64,000 nt of DNA from Ahrensia sp. R2A130 (GCF_000179775.1 NZ_AEEB01000017.1:372001-436000); one strand, 5' to 3'; counted from the stretch's first letter, positions 8,443 through 19,494 are shown. A program made the numbers and translations. Notes: generated from the sequence alone by a model not told the origin.

Positions 8443-9030
8443 CTAGAGCCAGACACCGCCATCTTTGCTGGTCCACTTCCATATACGGTCCTGTGGAACT
8501 TCCAAGTGCGCCGCATCTTCATGTTTCGTGCCGTTCAGCATGCGCTCTAGCACCCGAAGAATACCACCGTGGCACACCACAACCGTGTCCTCTTCGATGT
8601 AGCGCCACCAGCTCTCAACGCGGGCTTCCAGCCGTTCATAGCTTTCACCCAACGGTGGTGCGTAGCTCCATTTTTGGTCTTCGCGGGCTGCGACTGCATC
8701 AGCGTGGTCGACCTCAAGTTCCTTGAACGTGTACGTCTCCCACAGGCCGAACGAAATCTCTTTAATCCGGTCGTCGGTGTCGTAAGAATGAACGGGCAAG
8801 CCTAGTTCGCGGCGAACGATATTCATCGTCTCGCGGGTACGGCCCAAGGGGCTTGCGACGTAGCGATAGGCAGTCGGGTCGCCCAATATTTCCTTCAAAC
8901 GCTGGCCATTGGCTGCAGCCTGCTTACGACCTGTCGCATTAATCGGAATGTCCTGCTGTCCTTGCAGGCGGTAGGCAGCGTTCCAGTCCGTCTGACCGTG
9001 ACGCATGAAATAGACTGTGGGTGATGCCAT
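8443..9030 (-). CDS. Histidine phosphatase family protein (phosphoglycerate mutase-like)
   Basis: At 195 residues, the start giving MASPTVYFMRHGQTDWN puts the catalytic RHGQT motif at its usual place near residue 10. The second histidine lies in VVVCHGGILRVLERML, and the PLGRTRETM and EISFGLWE stretches complete the branch I histidine phosphatase site. Substrates in this family range from phosphoglycerate to nucleotides and sugar phosphates and cannot be assigned here. A longer frame upstream lies inside the CNNM gene and was not used. The gene starts four bases after the stop of the CNNM gene, so the two are probably co-transcribed. Confidence 0.88.
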   Translation of the reverse strand: MASPTVYFMRHGQTDWNAAYRLQGQQDIPINATGRKQAAANGQRLKEILGDPTAYRYVASPLGRTRETMNIVRRELGLPVHSYDTDDRIKEISFGLWETYTFKELEVDHADAVAAREDQKWSYAPPLGESYERLEARVESWWRYIEEDTVVVCHGGILRVLERMLNGTKHEDAAHLEVPQDRIWKWTSKDGGVWL

Positions 9031-9034
9031 GAAA

Positions 9035-10132
9035 TCAGCTTCCGGTAATTTTGGGAGATGCAGGCCTCGGTTTTCCGGCTGACGCTTCATCGACTGCAAG
9101 ACCCAGGCGCTTTGCACGATCACGCGCTTGCTGACGCGCCAGCACTTGCATGTCGGCAGTGTCGTCGGCTTCGTCGACTATCTCGAGACCGAGCAGCGTC
9201 TCCACCACATCTTCCATGGTCGCAACGCCGTCCATACCGCCATATTCGTCGGTGATGATGGCGATGTGAGCGCTTTCCTCAAGAAGGGTTGCGAAAAACT
9301 CTTCGAGAGACGTTTTCTCGGACACGCGCAATGCATCTCGTTTGAGTGTGCTAACGGGAACGTTCGTTTCTTTGCGTAGTGCAGCGGCCAGAATATCATT
9401 CTTGAGAACGATGCCGGTAACGTTGTCGATGGAGCCTTCGTAGATAGGCAAACGCGAAAAGCGCATTTGATCCATATCTTTGATCACGTCGCCCACCGTC
9501 GTAGTTTCATCAAGGGCATGAACCACCGTACGGGGTGTCATTACATCTTCGACGGTGACGGTATGGAACCGCAATAGGTTGCGGACTATCCGGCTGTGCT
9601 GCTCGCCCAACACGCCTTGCTGACGACCAACATCTGCGAGCGCTGCGATCTCTTCGCGGGTTACTGCGCCCTTAGGCTTACCACCGGAAATGAGCTTGGA
9701 GAGAAATTTGGACACCCATACCAGTGGGTAAAGCACCCAAATTAGTGGTGGCAAAACTCGGGTGACAAACGGCACGAGGCTTTTCCAATAGGTGGCACCT
9801 AGTGTCTTGGGAATGATCTCGGATGCGAACAGGATGATCAGCGTAAGCACGATGGAGAATATCGTCAGCGATGCATCACCAAACACTTTTGCAGCCTGCG
9901 CGCCCGCGCCAGCGGCGCCAATAGTATGAGCAATTGTATTGAGCGTCAGAATTGCTGCGAGCGGTCGATCAATATCGTCCCGCAGCGCCTGCATTTTTTT
10001 GCCGAGGACTGGGTCCTTTTCCTTCAACGCACCCAGATATGACGGCGAAACCGACAGCAAAACTGCTTCAAGGATCGAACATAGGAACGAGGCGAGGACC
10101 GCGATGGAGATGTAGACGACGAGAAGGGTCAC
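9035..10132 (-). CDS. CNNM/CorC-type membrane protein with CBS pair
   Basis: This 365-residue protein has a DUF21/CNNM transmembrane domain at about 1-150 (ILEAVLLSVSPSYL, LTLNTIAHTIGAAGAGAQ, SEIIPKTLGATYW), followed by a CBS-domain pair at about 200-315 (VEDVMTPRTVVHALDE and a second repeat ending in GVATMEDVVETLLG). The short C terminus lacks a full CorC_HlyC domain. Family members are linked to magnesium or cobalt efflux and ion homeostasis. The start is GTG at 10132, preceded by GGAAA, and no early in-frame ATG exists. It leads a probable two-gene unit with the phosphatase. Confidence 0.88.
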   Translation of the reverse strand: MTLLVVYISIAVLASFLCSILEAVLLSVSPSYLGALKEKDPVLGKKMQALRDDIDRPLAAILTLNTIAHTIGAAGAGAQAAKVFGDASLTIFSIVLTLIILFASEIIPKTLGATYWKSLVPFVTRVLPPLIWVLYPLVWVSKFLSKLISGGKPKGAVTREEIAALADVGRQQGVLGEQHSRIVRNLLRFHTVTVEDVMTPRTVVHALDETTTVGDVIKDMDQMRFSRLPIYEGSIDNVTGIVLKNDILAAALRKETNVPVSTLKRDALRVSEKTSLEEFFATLLEESAHIAIITDEYGGMDGVATMEDVVETLLGLEIVDEADDTADMQVLARQQARDRAKRLGLAVDEASAGKPRPASPKITGS

Positions 10133-10270
10133 GAGCGGTTTCCAGATGTATTTGTGGATGTAGCTCTAGAGGAAAGACACCGGCGGGCGCAAACGTTCCG
10201 CTTTGGCTGCTCCAGCTAACTATATACAAATAGCAATGTTGCGGAGAGCCCGCCCGAAATTCGGTTGATG

Positions 10271-11089
10271 TTAGTCTTTGTGAACCGTGATATCCGGTGC
10301 ATCAACGGCTTTCATGCCAACGGTGTGGTAACCGGAATCAACGTGATGAATTTCGCCCGTTACTGCTGTGGACAAATCCGAGAGCAGGTAGAGCGCGGAG
10401 CCACCAACTTCTTCAATCGTCACCGTACGCTTCAACGGCGCGTTGTATTCGTTCCACTTTAGAATGTAGCGGAAGTCGCCGATGCCGGAGGCGGCAAGCG
10501 TTTTGATTGGGCCAGCAGAGATCGCGTTCACACGGATGTTCTGGTTGCCGAGATCGACAGCGAGATAGCGTACAGAAGCTTCCAGAGCCGCTTTCGCTAC
10601 GCCCATAACATTGTAATGCGGCATAACTTTTTCAGCGCCGTAATACGTCATGGTCAGCAACGAGCCGCCATCTTTCATCAGCTTTTCAGCGCGTTGCGCG
10701 ATGGCCGTGAAGGAATAGACGGAGATATCCATCGTGCGGTTGAAGTTGGCGGATGATGTGTCGACGTAGCGGCCCACAAGTTCGTTCTTGTCGGAAAAGC
10801 CGATGGCGTGAACCACAAAATCCATTTTGCCCCATTCGTTTTCGATGCGCTCGAAAACGGCGTCGATGGATGCAGGGTCAGACACATCGCAATCGCCGAA
10901 TACAGTTCCACCCAGTTGATCGGCCAACGGCTCGACACGCTTTTTTAGCGCGTCACCCTGGTAGGTAAAGCCCAACTGTGCGCCATGTTCGGACAACACC
11001 TTGGCCACGCCCCATGCGATGGAGCGGTTGTTGGCGAGGCCCATGATGAGGCCGCGTTTCCCGGCCATCAATCCTGCTGTGGTGGTCAT
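10271..11089 (-). CDS. fabI: Enoyl-[acyl-carrier-protein] reductase (NADH), FabI
   Basis: This 272-residue short-chain dehydrogenase-fold enzyme carries out the last reduction of fatty-acid elongation. The NADH-binding start GLANNRSIAWGVAK is typical of FabI. The catalytic tyrosines and lysine are visible as Tyr149, Tyr159 and Lys166 in TYYGAEKVMPHYNVMGVAKA, matching Tyr146, Tyr156 and Lys163 of E. coli FabI. The SAGPIKTLAASGI substrate loop and a C-terminal YHTVGM are also present. The ATG has AAGGACA upstream. It stands alone, with about 110 bases to the DnaJ-type gene. Confidence 0.96.
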   Translation of the reverse strand: MTTTAGLMAGKRGLIMGLANNRSIAWGVAKVLSEHGAQLGFTYQGDALKKRVEPLADQLGGTVFGDCDVSDPASIDAVFERIENEWGKMDFVVHAIGFSDKNELVGRYVDTSSANFNRTMDISVYSFTAIAQRAEKLMKDGGSLLTMTYYGAEKVMPHYNVMGVAKAALEASVRYLAVDLGNQNIRVNAISAGPIKTLAASGIGDFRYILKWNEYNAPLKRTVTIEEVGGSALYLLSDLSTAVTGEIHHVDSGYHTVGMKAVDAPDITVHKD

Positions 11090-11198
11090 TTAGGCTGTCC
11101 TTGAAGTTCGCGCGCAAAAACTGCCCATGCGCGCTGGTGTAGCTGCTATTGCACACCGCCATGGGCGCTTCAAGCGAGGGGGGCAGACACCAAATATA

Positions 11199-12158
11199 TC
11201 AGCCTGTCTCGTCAAGTGTTTCCGCGCGCTGGCGCATGAGGTCGAGCAGCGCCTCATCCTTCTCGCCAAGATCGACTTCAAGCGTGGCCAGAATATCGCC
11301 CGGTTTGCCGTCACGACCCGGTAGGCCTTTGCCGCGAACCCGGAACACCGCACCGCTGTTTGACCACTCAGGCACTGTCAGGGCAATGGCACCGCCAAGT
11401 GTCGGCACGCGAACGCGACCGCCAAGTGCTGCTGTTTCCAGAGCGATTGGCACGGTCACGCGCAGGTTTTTGCCTTCACGGCGAAATTCTGATTGGTCCA
11501 CCGCCGAGCTATCGCTGATGTTCAGGGTAATAAGAACATCGCCGCGTCCGGCGGGGCCTTCTTTGCCCTGGCCTTTGAGACGAACAATTTGCCCGTTTTC
11601 CGGTTCTGGCGGAATGGTAACATTTACAGTGCGGTCTGCATCCAAGCGCACGGGCGCTTTGCCAGCGGCCAAATCTTTCAGCCCGACCGTAAGTTTGATT
11701 TTCCGGTCTTCGCCTTTGGATGGTCCTGCTTGTGGTCCACGTCCAACGCCACCTCCCATACCACCAGTCGGGCCTGCGCCGCCGAACGGGCTTCCGCCAC
11801 CGCCCATGCCGCCAAACATTTGCGACAAAATATCTTCAGCGCCTGAAAACCCGCCACCTGCTCCGCGAGGGCCAGCACCGCGCTGACCGCCACCAAAGGG
11901 GCTTCCGCCGCCGAACGGGTTTCCTGTGAAACGCTCTTTGCCTTCAGCATCGATTTCGCCGGCATCGAACTGCGCACGTTTCTTTTTATCACCGACGATT
12001 TCGTAAGCGTTGCTCACCTCACCAAAGCGGGCTTTGGCGGAGGCATCGTCTTTGTTCTGATCGGGGTGATACTTCTTGGCGAGCTTCCGGAAGGCAGATT
12101 TAATTTCCTTCTCGTCGGCTGACTTGGGTACACCCAGAACCTGATAGGGGTCGCGCAT
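11199..12158 (-). CDS. DnaJ-type (type II Hsp40/CbpA-like) co-chaperone
   Basis: In this 319-residue protein, the N-terminal J domain at about 1-68 contains the HPD motif ([10 protein letters not shown]) that stimulates DnaK ATPase. A Gly/Phe-rich linker with GGGSPFGG repeats spans about 85-145, and the C-terminal substrate-binding domains follow ([13 protein letters not shown] to [12 protein letters not shown]). There is no cysteine zinc-finger, so this is a CbpA/DjlB-like type II Hsp40 rather than the main DnaJ. The start has a clear AAGGAG site. Confidence 0.93.
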   Translation of the reverse strand: MRDPYQVLGVPKSADEKEIKSAFRKLAKKYHPDQNKDDASAKARFGEVSNAYEIVGDKKKRAQFDAGEIDAEGKERFTGNPFGGGSPFGGGQRGAGPRGAGGGFSGAEDILSQMFGGMGGGGSPFGGAGPTGGMGGGVGRGPQAGPSKGEDRKIKLTVGLKDLAAGKAPVRLDADRTVNVTIPPEPENGQIVRLKGQGKEGPAGRGDVLITLNISDSSAVDQSEFRREGKNLRVTVPIALETAALGGRVRVPTLGGAIALTVPEWSNSGAVFRVRGKGLPGRDGKPGDILATLEVDLGEKDEALLDLMRQRAETLDETG

Positions 12159-12273
12159 GCCGCGTCTCCTTTATGCAATGGATGGAATGCTTGTTGGGAT
12201 ATAGGGGCTGCACCCCACTTATTAAAAGGGTGGTGGTGCGATTCATCGCGATTTATCGATGAAGTAGCTTCAG

Positions 12274-12759
12274 CTAGTCCGCTGGTTTGAACCAGGTCAG
12301 GAGCCAGCGGTCTTCGCGCACCTTGCAAGTTTCACCGTTGTACAACGCAACACCCATGAACGAATTCACAGATGTTTTGAAGCCACGGCAGATCTGCCCG
12401 TGCTTACCCTTGAAGCTGTCGATGGACAAAACGGTGCCAGTTGATCCGGTTTCAGGGTTGGACCAATTCAGCGCCATTTGTTGCCGTGGGGTCGGTACAG
12501 TCGTCACCACATCGGTGATGACCCTCGCATCGGTGCCGTCTACACCTTCCGGTTTTGTCTGCTCGTTCACCGCATTGGTTACGAGATCTTCGCCAGACGT
12601 AACTTCGGGCAATGAATTACCGTTGATGGCGCAACCGGACACCAGAATCGCGAACGTGACAGCGGATGCGGCATTTCGGAAGGTTGCAACATATGGAATG
12701 CATGCGCTGGCCGTGCCACAGCAGGGGCTGAAATGAGCTGTGCCCAACCTTTCCGACAA
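12274..12759 (-). CDS. Small outer-membrane-type lipoprotein (RT0821/Lpp0805-like surface protein)
   Basis: This 161-residue protein has a lipobox LVSGC at about residues 39-43 after a hydrophobic stretch, then a Ser/Thr/Asn-rich linker and a compact C-terminal domain with paired cysteines (HGQICRGFK, GETCKVRED). Layout and the QICRGFKTSVNSF-type motif resemble the RT0821/Lpp0805 surface protein family of Rhizobiales; function is unknown. There is no in-frame ATG. The TTG at 12759 was chosen because GGAGG sits at ideal spacing before it, directly behind a stem-loop. The N-terminal region before the hydrophobic core is unusually long for a lipoprotein signal. Confidence 0.7.
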   Translation of the reverse strand: MSERLGTAHFSPCCGTASACIPYVATFRNAASAVTFAILVSGCAINGNSLPEVTSGEDLVTNAVNEQTKPEGVDGTDARVITDVVTTVPTPRQQMALNWSNPETGSTGTVLSIDSFKGKHGQICRGFKTSVNSFMGVALYNGETCKVREDRWLLTWFKPAD

Positions 12760-12766
12760 CGCCGTA

Positions 12767-12809
12767 CCTCCATCCGAGGATCGGCGCCGGTAGGGCGCTC
12801 TCGGATTTT
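12767..12809. promoter_or_regulatory. Leader stem-loop directly upstream of the lipoprotein ribosome-binding site
   Basis: Outer arms ATCCGAG (12772-12778) and CTCGGAT (12800-12806) enclose an inner stem GCGCC/GGCGC (12784-12788 and 12794-12798) with a five-base loop. On the minus strand the structure ends immediately before the GGAGG ribosome-binding site (12767-12771) of the TTG-started lipoprotein gene. On the plus strand it is followed by TTTT, so it could also terminate transcription in that direction. Confidence 0.45.
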
Positions 12810-12870
12810 ACGCAATAAGTGCGCCATTGTGCGCTCGCAGCGGTAAACGAACCGTCAAGGATAATCACAG

Positions 12871-13464
12871 ATGGACTTCACGACCCGAACTGACCCGTTG
12901 CCGCTGTTTGACGAATGGCTGAATGAAGCTGTCGAAAGCGAGCCAAACGATCCAAACGCCATGGCGGTCGCCACTGTAGATGAGGCGGGAATGCCCAATG
13001 TTCGCATGGTGTTGCTCAAGGGGCATGATGAGCGTGGCTTCGTCTTCTACACCAATTTTGAGGGCAAGAAGGGTGGCGAAGTGTTGGCCAGCCGCAAGGC
13101 TGGTCTGCTGTTTCACTGGAAGTCCCGCAGACGTCAGATTCGCATTCGTGGGCCCGTGGAAATCGTTTCCGACGCTGAAGCCGACGCTTACTACAATTCG
13201 CGGCACCCCCAGAGCCGTCTTGGCGCATGGGCATCGGACCAGTCACGCCCGCTGGCTAACCGACAAACCTTGGTGGACAAGCTTGCTGAAACCGAGGCGA
13301 AATACGGAACCGAGAACATTCCGCGTCCGCCGCACTGGAGCGGATTTCGTGTAATGCCGGAAACCATCGAATTCTGGCAGGACGGCGACCACCGATTGCA
13401 CGACCGGGTCGTATTCACTCGAGAGGAAGATGGCTGGAGCTTGCCGGAACGGTTGTACCCTTAA
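12871..13464 (+). CDS. pdxH: Pyridoxamine/pyridoxine 5'-phosphate oxidase
   Basis: This 197-residue FMN flavoprotein oxidises PNP or PMP to pyridoxal 5'-phosphate. Family features visible in order are [35 protein letters not shown], the FMN-contacting [23 protein letters not shown] and the C-terminal [13 protein letters not shown] signature ending in LPERLYP. The first ATG follows AAGGATAATCAC. It is divergent from the lipoprotein gene, with about 110 bases between starts that contain the stem-loop at 12772-12806. Confidence 0.96.
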   Translation: MDFTTRTDPLPLFDEWLNEAVESEPNDPNAMAVATVDEAGMPNVRMVLLKGHDERGFVFYTNFEGKKGGEVLASRKAGLLFHWKSRRRQIRIRGPVEIVSDAEADAYYNSRHPQSRLGAWASDQSRPLANRQTLVDKLAETEAKYGTENIPRPPHWSGFRVMPETIEFWQDGDHRLHDRVVFTREEDGWSLPERLYP

Positions 13465-13476
13465 ATCCCTTAGGTA

Positions 13477-13830
13477 TCAGCCGAAGCGTTTTGCCAAATC
13501 GTTCTGAATCACTTTGTCGAAGCCGAACAACACCTCATCATCGACGAGAAACACCGGACGTTTCATAAGCGTTGGATGCAGTAGGATGAGGTCTATCGCT
13601 TTCTCATTGTCCAAATCCGTTTTCTGGTCGTCATCAAGCTTGCGCCATGTGGTGCTGCGCTTGTTGACGGCCTTTTCCCAACCGGCGGTCGTCACGACAT
13701 GCCGGACGATGCTTTCGGGCAGTCCATCACGCCGGATATCGTGGTTTTCAACTTCAAACCCGTTGTCGGACAGAAAACCAAGCGCCTTGCGGCAGGCGTC
13801 ACAAGCTTTGAGAGTCAGTATTTTCATCAT
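13477..13830 (-). CDS. ArsC/Spx-family (YffB-like) thioredoxin-fold protein
   Basis: This 117-residue protein starts with a beta strand followed by the CDACRK active-site motif at about 10-15, the CxxC form found in the YffB/Spx branch of the ArsC family, and a later KRPVFLVDDEVLFGFD segment in place of a classical arsenate-binding arginine region. It is probably a thiol-dependent reductase or regulator rather than a proven arsenate reductase. It overlaps the stop of the class II aldolase gene by ATGA; two adjacent ATGs (13830 and 13827) are possible starts. Confidence 0.8.
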   Translation of the reverse strand: MMKILTLKACDACRKALGFLSDNGFEVENHDIRRDGLPESIVRHVVTTAGWEKAVNKRSTTWRKLDDDQKTDLDNEKAIDLILLHPTLMKRPVFLVDDEVLFGFDKVIQNDLAKRFG

Positions 13831-14561
13831 GCGACCAGCCGCTTGAGCGCTTCAAAGTGCTTTTCCGCATAGACCGCAAAATCTGCACGGAATTGCTGTG
13901 CGGTCAGTTCGACCACGTCGTCGGGGATTAATTTCAACGGCTTGCCGGTTGATTGTGCCAGGATCTGCTGCTTGGCAGCGCGTTCTAGATAGTACAGATC
14001 ATCGAATGCCTGCGCCACGGTTTCGCCGTTGCAGACGACGCCGTGGTTGGCGAGAAACAGCGTGTCGATCTGCGGATCGTCCCGCGTTACGCCAGCTAGT
14101 CTGTCGCCTTCTTCTTCTGTCGAACCCAGACCACCGAAATGGTCTTCATAGGCAATGCGCCCGTGGAAGCGGCATGCTGTCTGATGAGCCATTTCCAGGC
14201 GTCCGCCGTCCAGCATCGAAATCGCTGTCGCATTGGGGCAATGGACGTGAAAAACCGCCTTGTGACGTGGGTTGGCGCGGTGCGCGGATACGTGGATGAA
14301 GCGCGCCGTAGCTTCAACTTCGCCTTCACCGTCCAAAACCGTGCCGTCACCGTCGATCAACATCAACCGCTCCGGCGTAACTTCGGACCAGTGCCAGCCG
14401 TAGGCGTTGATGAGATAGAGTTCGTCAGGCCCATCGCAGCGCACGGAGAAGTGGTTGCAGATGCCTTCATGCAGTTCGAAGTAAGCCGCCGCGCGGATCG
14501 CGGACGCGAGATCATCGCGGTCGCGGGCTATCGATTGTAGGTGGTCGGATTTGGTCAGCAT
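13827..14561 (-). CDS. Class II aldolase/adducin family protein
   Basis: This encodes 244 residues. The zinc-binding histidines of the fold are visible in VFHVHCPNATAIS and in LANHGVVCNGETV, with the N-terminal GICNHFSVRC and the FIHVSAHRANPRHKAVFHVH region typical of the adducin-like branch. Substrate is unknown; relatives cleave sugar phosphates or act on methylthioribulose phosphate, and many are uncharacterised. The start at 14561 (MLTKSDHLQ) is preceded by GGGGGCG; a longer form from 14606 has no evident ribosome-binding site. Confidence 0.82.
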   Translation of the reverse strand: MLTKSDHLQSIARDRDDLASAIRAAAYFELHEGICNHFSVRCDGPDELYLINAYGWHWSEVTPERLMLIDGDGTVLDGEGEVEATARFIHVSAHRANPRHKAVFHVHCPNATAISMLDGGRLEMAHQTACRFHGRIAYEDHFGGLGSTEEEGDRLAGVTRDDPQIDTLFLANHGVVCNGETVAQAFDDLYYLERAAKQQILAQSTGKPLKLIPDDVVELTAQQFRADFAVYAEKHFEALKRLVA

Positions 14562-14623
14562 ATTTTTCGCCCCCGATGTTGTGCCGTGACTTTGCGCTGT
14601 GCGCATCTGCTACGCAAGGATGG

Positions 14624-16036
14624 TTAGCCCGCGTCGGTACCACCGATTGTGATGTCATCCATGCGGCAGTGCGGCTGGCCCACGCCCACCGGCACGCCTT
14701 GGCCCTGCTTGCCGCACATGCCGATGCCCGTATCGAGCGACATGTCGTTACCGAGCATCCGAACCCGCTTCATGTCTGCGGGCCCGTTACCGATCATCAT
14801 CGCGCCTTTGAGCGGTTCGCCCACTTTACCGTCACGAATACGATAGGCTTCCGTGCAACCGAAGACATATTTGCCGGACGTGATGTCCACCTGGCCGCCG
14901 CCGAATGACACGGCATAAACGCCGTCTTTAACCGACGATATGATCTCTTCCGGCGTGTAGTCCCCGCCCATCATCACCGTGTTGGTCATGCGAGGCATCG
15001 GAGCGTGGGCGTAGGACTGCCGACGACCGTTTCCGGTGGCCTCCATGCCCATCAACCGCGCGTTCTGGCGGTCCTGCATGTAGCCGACCAACACGCCGTC
15101 TTCGATCAATGTGGTGCGATTGGTTGGTGTGCCTTCATCGTCGATCGTCAGCGATCCACGCCGCTCGGACACTGTTCCATCATCAACCACGGTCACGCCC
15201 TTGGCCGCCACGTGTTCGCCCATAAGGCCAGCGAATGCTGATGTGCCTTTGCGATTGAAATCGCCTTCCAGCCCGTGGCCCACAGCTTCGTGCAACATGA
15301 CGCCGGGCCAGCCATTGCCGAGCACCACATCAAATGTTCCGGCAGGCGCAGGCACGGCTTCCAGATTGACCCGCGCCTGACGCACAGCCTCATCCACAGC
15401 ATGTTTCCATACATCCGGCGTGATGATGCGCTCAAACGAATGACGCCCGCCAATACCGTGAGAACCTGTTTCCTGCTGGTCACCGTTTCGGCAAACCGCG
15501 CTAATGCTCAACCGCACCAAAGGGCGAATGTCAGTGGCCAACCGTCCGTCAGCCCTCAGAATAGCAACGTTCTGCCACGATCCCGTCAGCGATACAGAAA
15601 CCTGATGCACATCGTCGCCAAGGCCGCGTGCGTAGGCGTCGATCTCTTCTAATAGTCTTGCTTTGGTTTCGAAGCTTGGCTCGATCAGAGGATTGGCCGC
15701 TTCATAAAGCGATGTGTTCGTGGCACGGGGTGGCTCGGCCAGTTCGCCGCTATAACCGTTTCCAACTGCGCGAACGGCTTGGCCTGCTCGTTCCAGTGCT
15801 GCCCGCGATAGATCGCCTGCGTGGGCGTAGCCGGATGCTTCGCCAAAAACGCTGCGTAGTCCAAAACCTTGCCGTGTGTCGTAGGATGCCGATTTCAGTT
15901 TTCCGTCGTCGAAAACGAGGCTCTCAGATTGGGTGGCCTCTACGAAAAGCTCACCGTCATCTGCGCCTGACAATGTGGCACTGAGAATTCGTTCGAGGGT
16001 AGGGCGGTCGCAGTCGAATTGGTCGAGAAGAGACAT
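14624..16036 (-). CDS. tldD: Metalloprotease TldD
   Basis: This 470-residue protein of the TldD/PmbA (U62) family has the zinc motif HEAVGHGLEGD (HExxxH) near residue 250 and the C-terminal Cys/Gly-rich GMCGKQGQGVPVGVGQPHCR typical of TldD rather than TldE/PmbA. TldD works with TldE in degrading unfolded peptides, for example in CcdA turnover and microcin maturation. No tldE is present in this window. It is followed by the class II aldolase gene at about 60 bases; upstream is the IalB-like gene. Confidence 0.95.
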   Translation of the reverse strand: MSLLDQFDCDRPTLERILSATLSGADDGELFVEATQSESLVFDDGKLKSASYDTRQGFGLRSVFGEASGYAHAGDLSRAALERAGQAVRAVGNGYSGELAEPPRATNTSLYEAANPLIEPSFETKARLLEEIDAYARGLGDDVHQVSVSLTGSWQNVAILRADGRLATDIRPLVRLSISAVCRNGDQQETGSHGIGGRHSFERIITPDVWKHAVDEAVRQARVNLEAVPAPAGTFDVVLGNGWPGVMLHEAVGHGLEGDFNRKGTSAFAGLMGEHVAAKGVTVVDDGTVSERRGSLTIDDEGTPTNRTTLIEDGVLVGYMQDRQNARLMGMEATGNGRRQSYAHAPMPRMTNTVMMGGDYTPEEIISSVKDGVYAVSFGGGQVDITSGKYVFGCTEAYRIRDGKVGEPLKGAMMIGNGPADMKRVRMLGNDMSLDTGIGMCGKQGQGVPVGVGQPHCRMDDITIGGTDAG

Positions 16037-16073
16037 CGTGTGCTTTCGTTGGCGGCTGCGTAGGTTTGTCGAG

Positions 16074-16610
16074 TTATGGAAGTTTGACGAAACCGTCTTT
16101 GAAACCGGTCAGGTCAACCGGAATGCCGATGCCTTCTTCAGGAGTGGCAAAGATAATGAATGTTGCCGTAGCACCGATCTGCATCTGACCGAGCAGCTCG
16201 TCTTGAAGAATCACCTCTGCGTAGCAACCATCAGACATGCATCGTACGAAGTTGGCGCGACCGAGATCCTTGCCGTCGATATTTAGGCCCAAACCGTTGG
16301 GAAGAATAACGCCAAGAGGTGCAAGGACGCGAAGAATGCGCGCTTTGTTATCTGCAGTTTTCAACACAACAACCGAAAGCCCGACTTCAGGGCGGTCATC
16401 GGCCACAACATTCTGCATCAGTGCACATTGTTCCGATGAGGCTCCCGGAGGCGTGTCACATATGATGGTCCAAGCGCCGAACTTGGTTCCCTCTTCGCTA
16501 GTGGACTGAGCTGAGGCTGCGGAATGAATTCCGGTGACCATAAGCAGTGCGAATAACGCCAGGGAGAAACTACGGATTGGAAAAAATGACATGTAAAAAC
16601 GACGAATCAT
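16074..16610 (-). CDS. Invasion-associated locus B (IalB) family exported protein
   Basis: This 178-residue protein has an N-terminal signal peptide (hydrophobic SFSLALFALLMVTGIHSAASA, cleavage near ASA-QS) and the IalB domain: KFGAWTIICDTPPG, SSEQCALMQNVV, and a CMSDGCYAEVIL disulphide region. The start at 16610 (MIRRFYMSF) is supported by GAGGTTCCCT upstream; ATGs at 16652 and 16592 are less convincing. Bartonella IalB assists erythrocyte entry, but the family is widespread in free-living Rhizobiales, where its role is unknown. It lies between tldD and the divergent cox operon. Confidence 0.87.
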   Translation of the reverse strand: MIRRFYMSFFPIRSFSLALFALLMVTGIHSAASAQSTSEEGTKFGAWTIICDTPPGASSEQCALMQNVVADDRPEVGLSVVVLKTADNKARILRVLAPLGVILPNGLGLNIDGKDLGRANFVRCMSDGCYAEVILQDELLGQMQIGATATFIIFATPEEGIGIPVDLTGFKDGFVKLP

Positions 16611-16902
16611 AGGGAACCTCAGACGACGAACGGTGCAACAGCTGCGGGGCAAAGCAAAGCCGCTCCAACGTGATGTTGATAGCGTGTGTCTTCTGCCCTA
16701 GCGCCAAACTGATGGAAAATACGGCGGAAGCGGGGAGAAGACTATAAGAAGTGGTATTTTGCGCCTAAAGTTGCGCCTCTAATGGCGGCCATGACGCACC
16801 CGTGAAGCTTGCGGGGCTTAAGCTGTTGTGATTGAAACGCAGGAACGCCGGTTTTGATTAGAGAGCCTGGACCGGCCACAGCATATGATCCGGAGAGAAT
16901 GG
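16611..16902. other. Divergent intergenic region between the IalB-like gene and the cox operon
   Basis: About 290 bases without a credible gene. It should hold the promoters of the cytochrome oxidase operon and of the IalB-like gene. A short direct repeat GCGCCT occurs twice near 16760-16780. No convincing -35/-10 pair or regulator site was identified by eye. Confidence 0.5.
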
Positions 16903-17844
16903 ATGAAGCATCCGATGAAAACGCTCGTTCGCATGGCAGGGGCAGCAACTGCCTCAGCAGCGACAGCTTTGGCGTTGTCGACACCTGCATGGGCCGACAA
17001 GCCTGTGGACTGGCAGATATGGCACCAGACGGCTGCATCGCCGGGCATGGAGGCTATTGTCTGGTTCGACTGGTACACACTCGCCTTCATCGTGCCGATT
17101 ACGCTCTTCGTCATGGCCTTGCTAGGCTACGTGATGTGGAAATTCCGCGCCAGCGCCAACCCTGTGCCGTCGCAGACAACCCATAATACGGCTATCGAAG
17201 TCGTTTGGACGTTGGCTCCTGTTGCCATTCTGGTGGCGATCGCCATTCCATCCTTCCAGTTGCTTACAGCGCAGTTCAACCCGCCAAAAGAGCCGGGGAT
17301 TACGATCAAGACCACAGGTTATCAGTGGTACTGGGGTATCGAGTACCAAACCGGTGAAGATGGTGCCGCAGCGATCACCTATGACATGCGCCCAATCGGC
17401 TCCGACGAAATTGCCGGTTCTGCCGAGGCAGCTATGGCCGAGCGTGTTGCGCTCGGCAAAGAGGATGAAGAGGCTTACCCAACGCTTCTTGCCGTCGACA
17501 ATGAAATCGTTGTTCCGGTCGGTGAAGTTGTCCGTGTTCTCGTCACCGCAGGTGATGTGATCCACAACTTCGCAATGCCTGCCTTTGGTCTGAAAATGGA
17601 CGGTTATCCCGGGCGTTTGAACGAGACATTCTTCCAGCCCACCAAAGAAGGCCTCTACTACGGCCAGTGCTCGGAACTCTGCGGCAAGTACCACGCCTAC
17701 ATGCCAATCGGCATTCGCGTGGTTTCCCAAGCAGACTATGACACCTGGGCCGCAGCCGCCGCTGGTGGTGACGTCGAAGGTGCCAACAAGGCCCTGATGG
17801 CAACCCTGAACGCAAAAAAGAAGGTCGACGTCGCCTCCAACTAA
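16903..17844 (+). CDS. coxB: Cytochrome c oxidase subunit II
   Basis: In this 313-residue protein an N-terminal signal segment (ATASAATALALSTPAWA) is followed by two transmembrane helices and a periplasmic cupredoxin domain. The CuA ligands are visible: His in GDVIHNFAMP and the cluster GQCSELCGKYHAYMPI with two Cys, His and Met. The aromatic GYQWYWGIEY region is the electron-entry patch. The subunit passes electrons from cytochrome c to subunit I. The ATG at 16903 has GGAGA seven bases before it; an upstream ATG at 16885 would destroy this spacing. Confidence 0.96.
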   Translation: MKHPMKTLVRMAGAATASAATALALSTPAWADKPVDWQIWHQTAASPGMEAIVWFDWYTLAFIVPITLFVMALLGYVMWKFRASANPVPSQTTHNTAIEVVWTLAPVAILVAIAIPSFQLLTAQFNPPKEPGITIKTTGYQWYWGIEYQTGEDGAAAITYDMRPIGSDEIAGSAEAAMAERVALGKEDEEAYPTLLAVDNEIVVPVGEVVRVLVTAGDVIHNFAMPAFGLKMDGYPGRLNETFFQPTKEGLYYGQCSELCGKYHAYMPIGIRVVSQADYDTWAAAAAGGDVEGANKALMATLNAKKKVDVASN

Positions 17845-17870
17845 GGCGCGTAACGATCCAAGGAATTTAA

Positions 17871-19487
<1,617 letters not shown>

Positions 19488-19494
19488 TCCTGCA

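Noticed and set aside
10183..10255. GGCGGGC and GCCCGCC arms downstream of fabI as a terminator
   Set aside because: The arms are more than 50 bases apart with no T-run, so a functional hairpin is doubtful.
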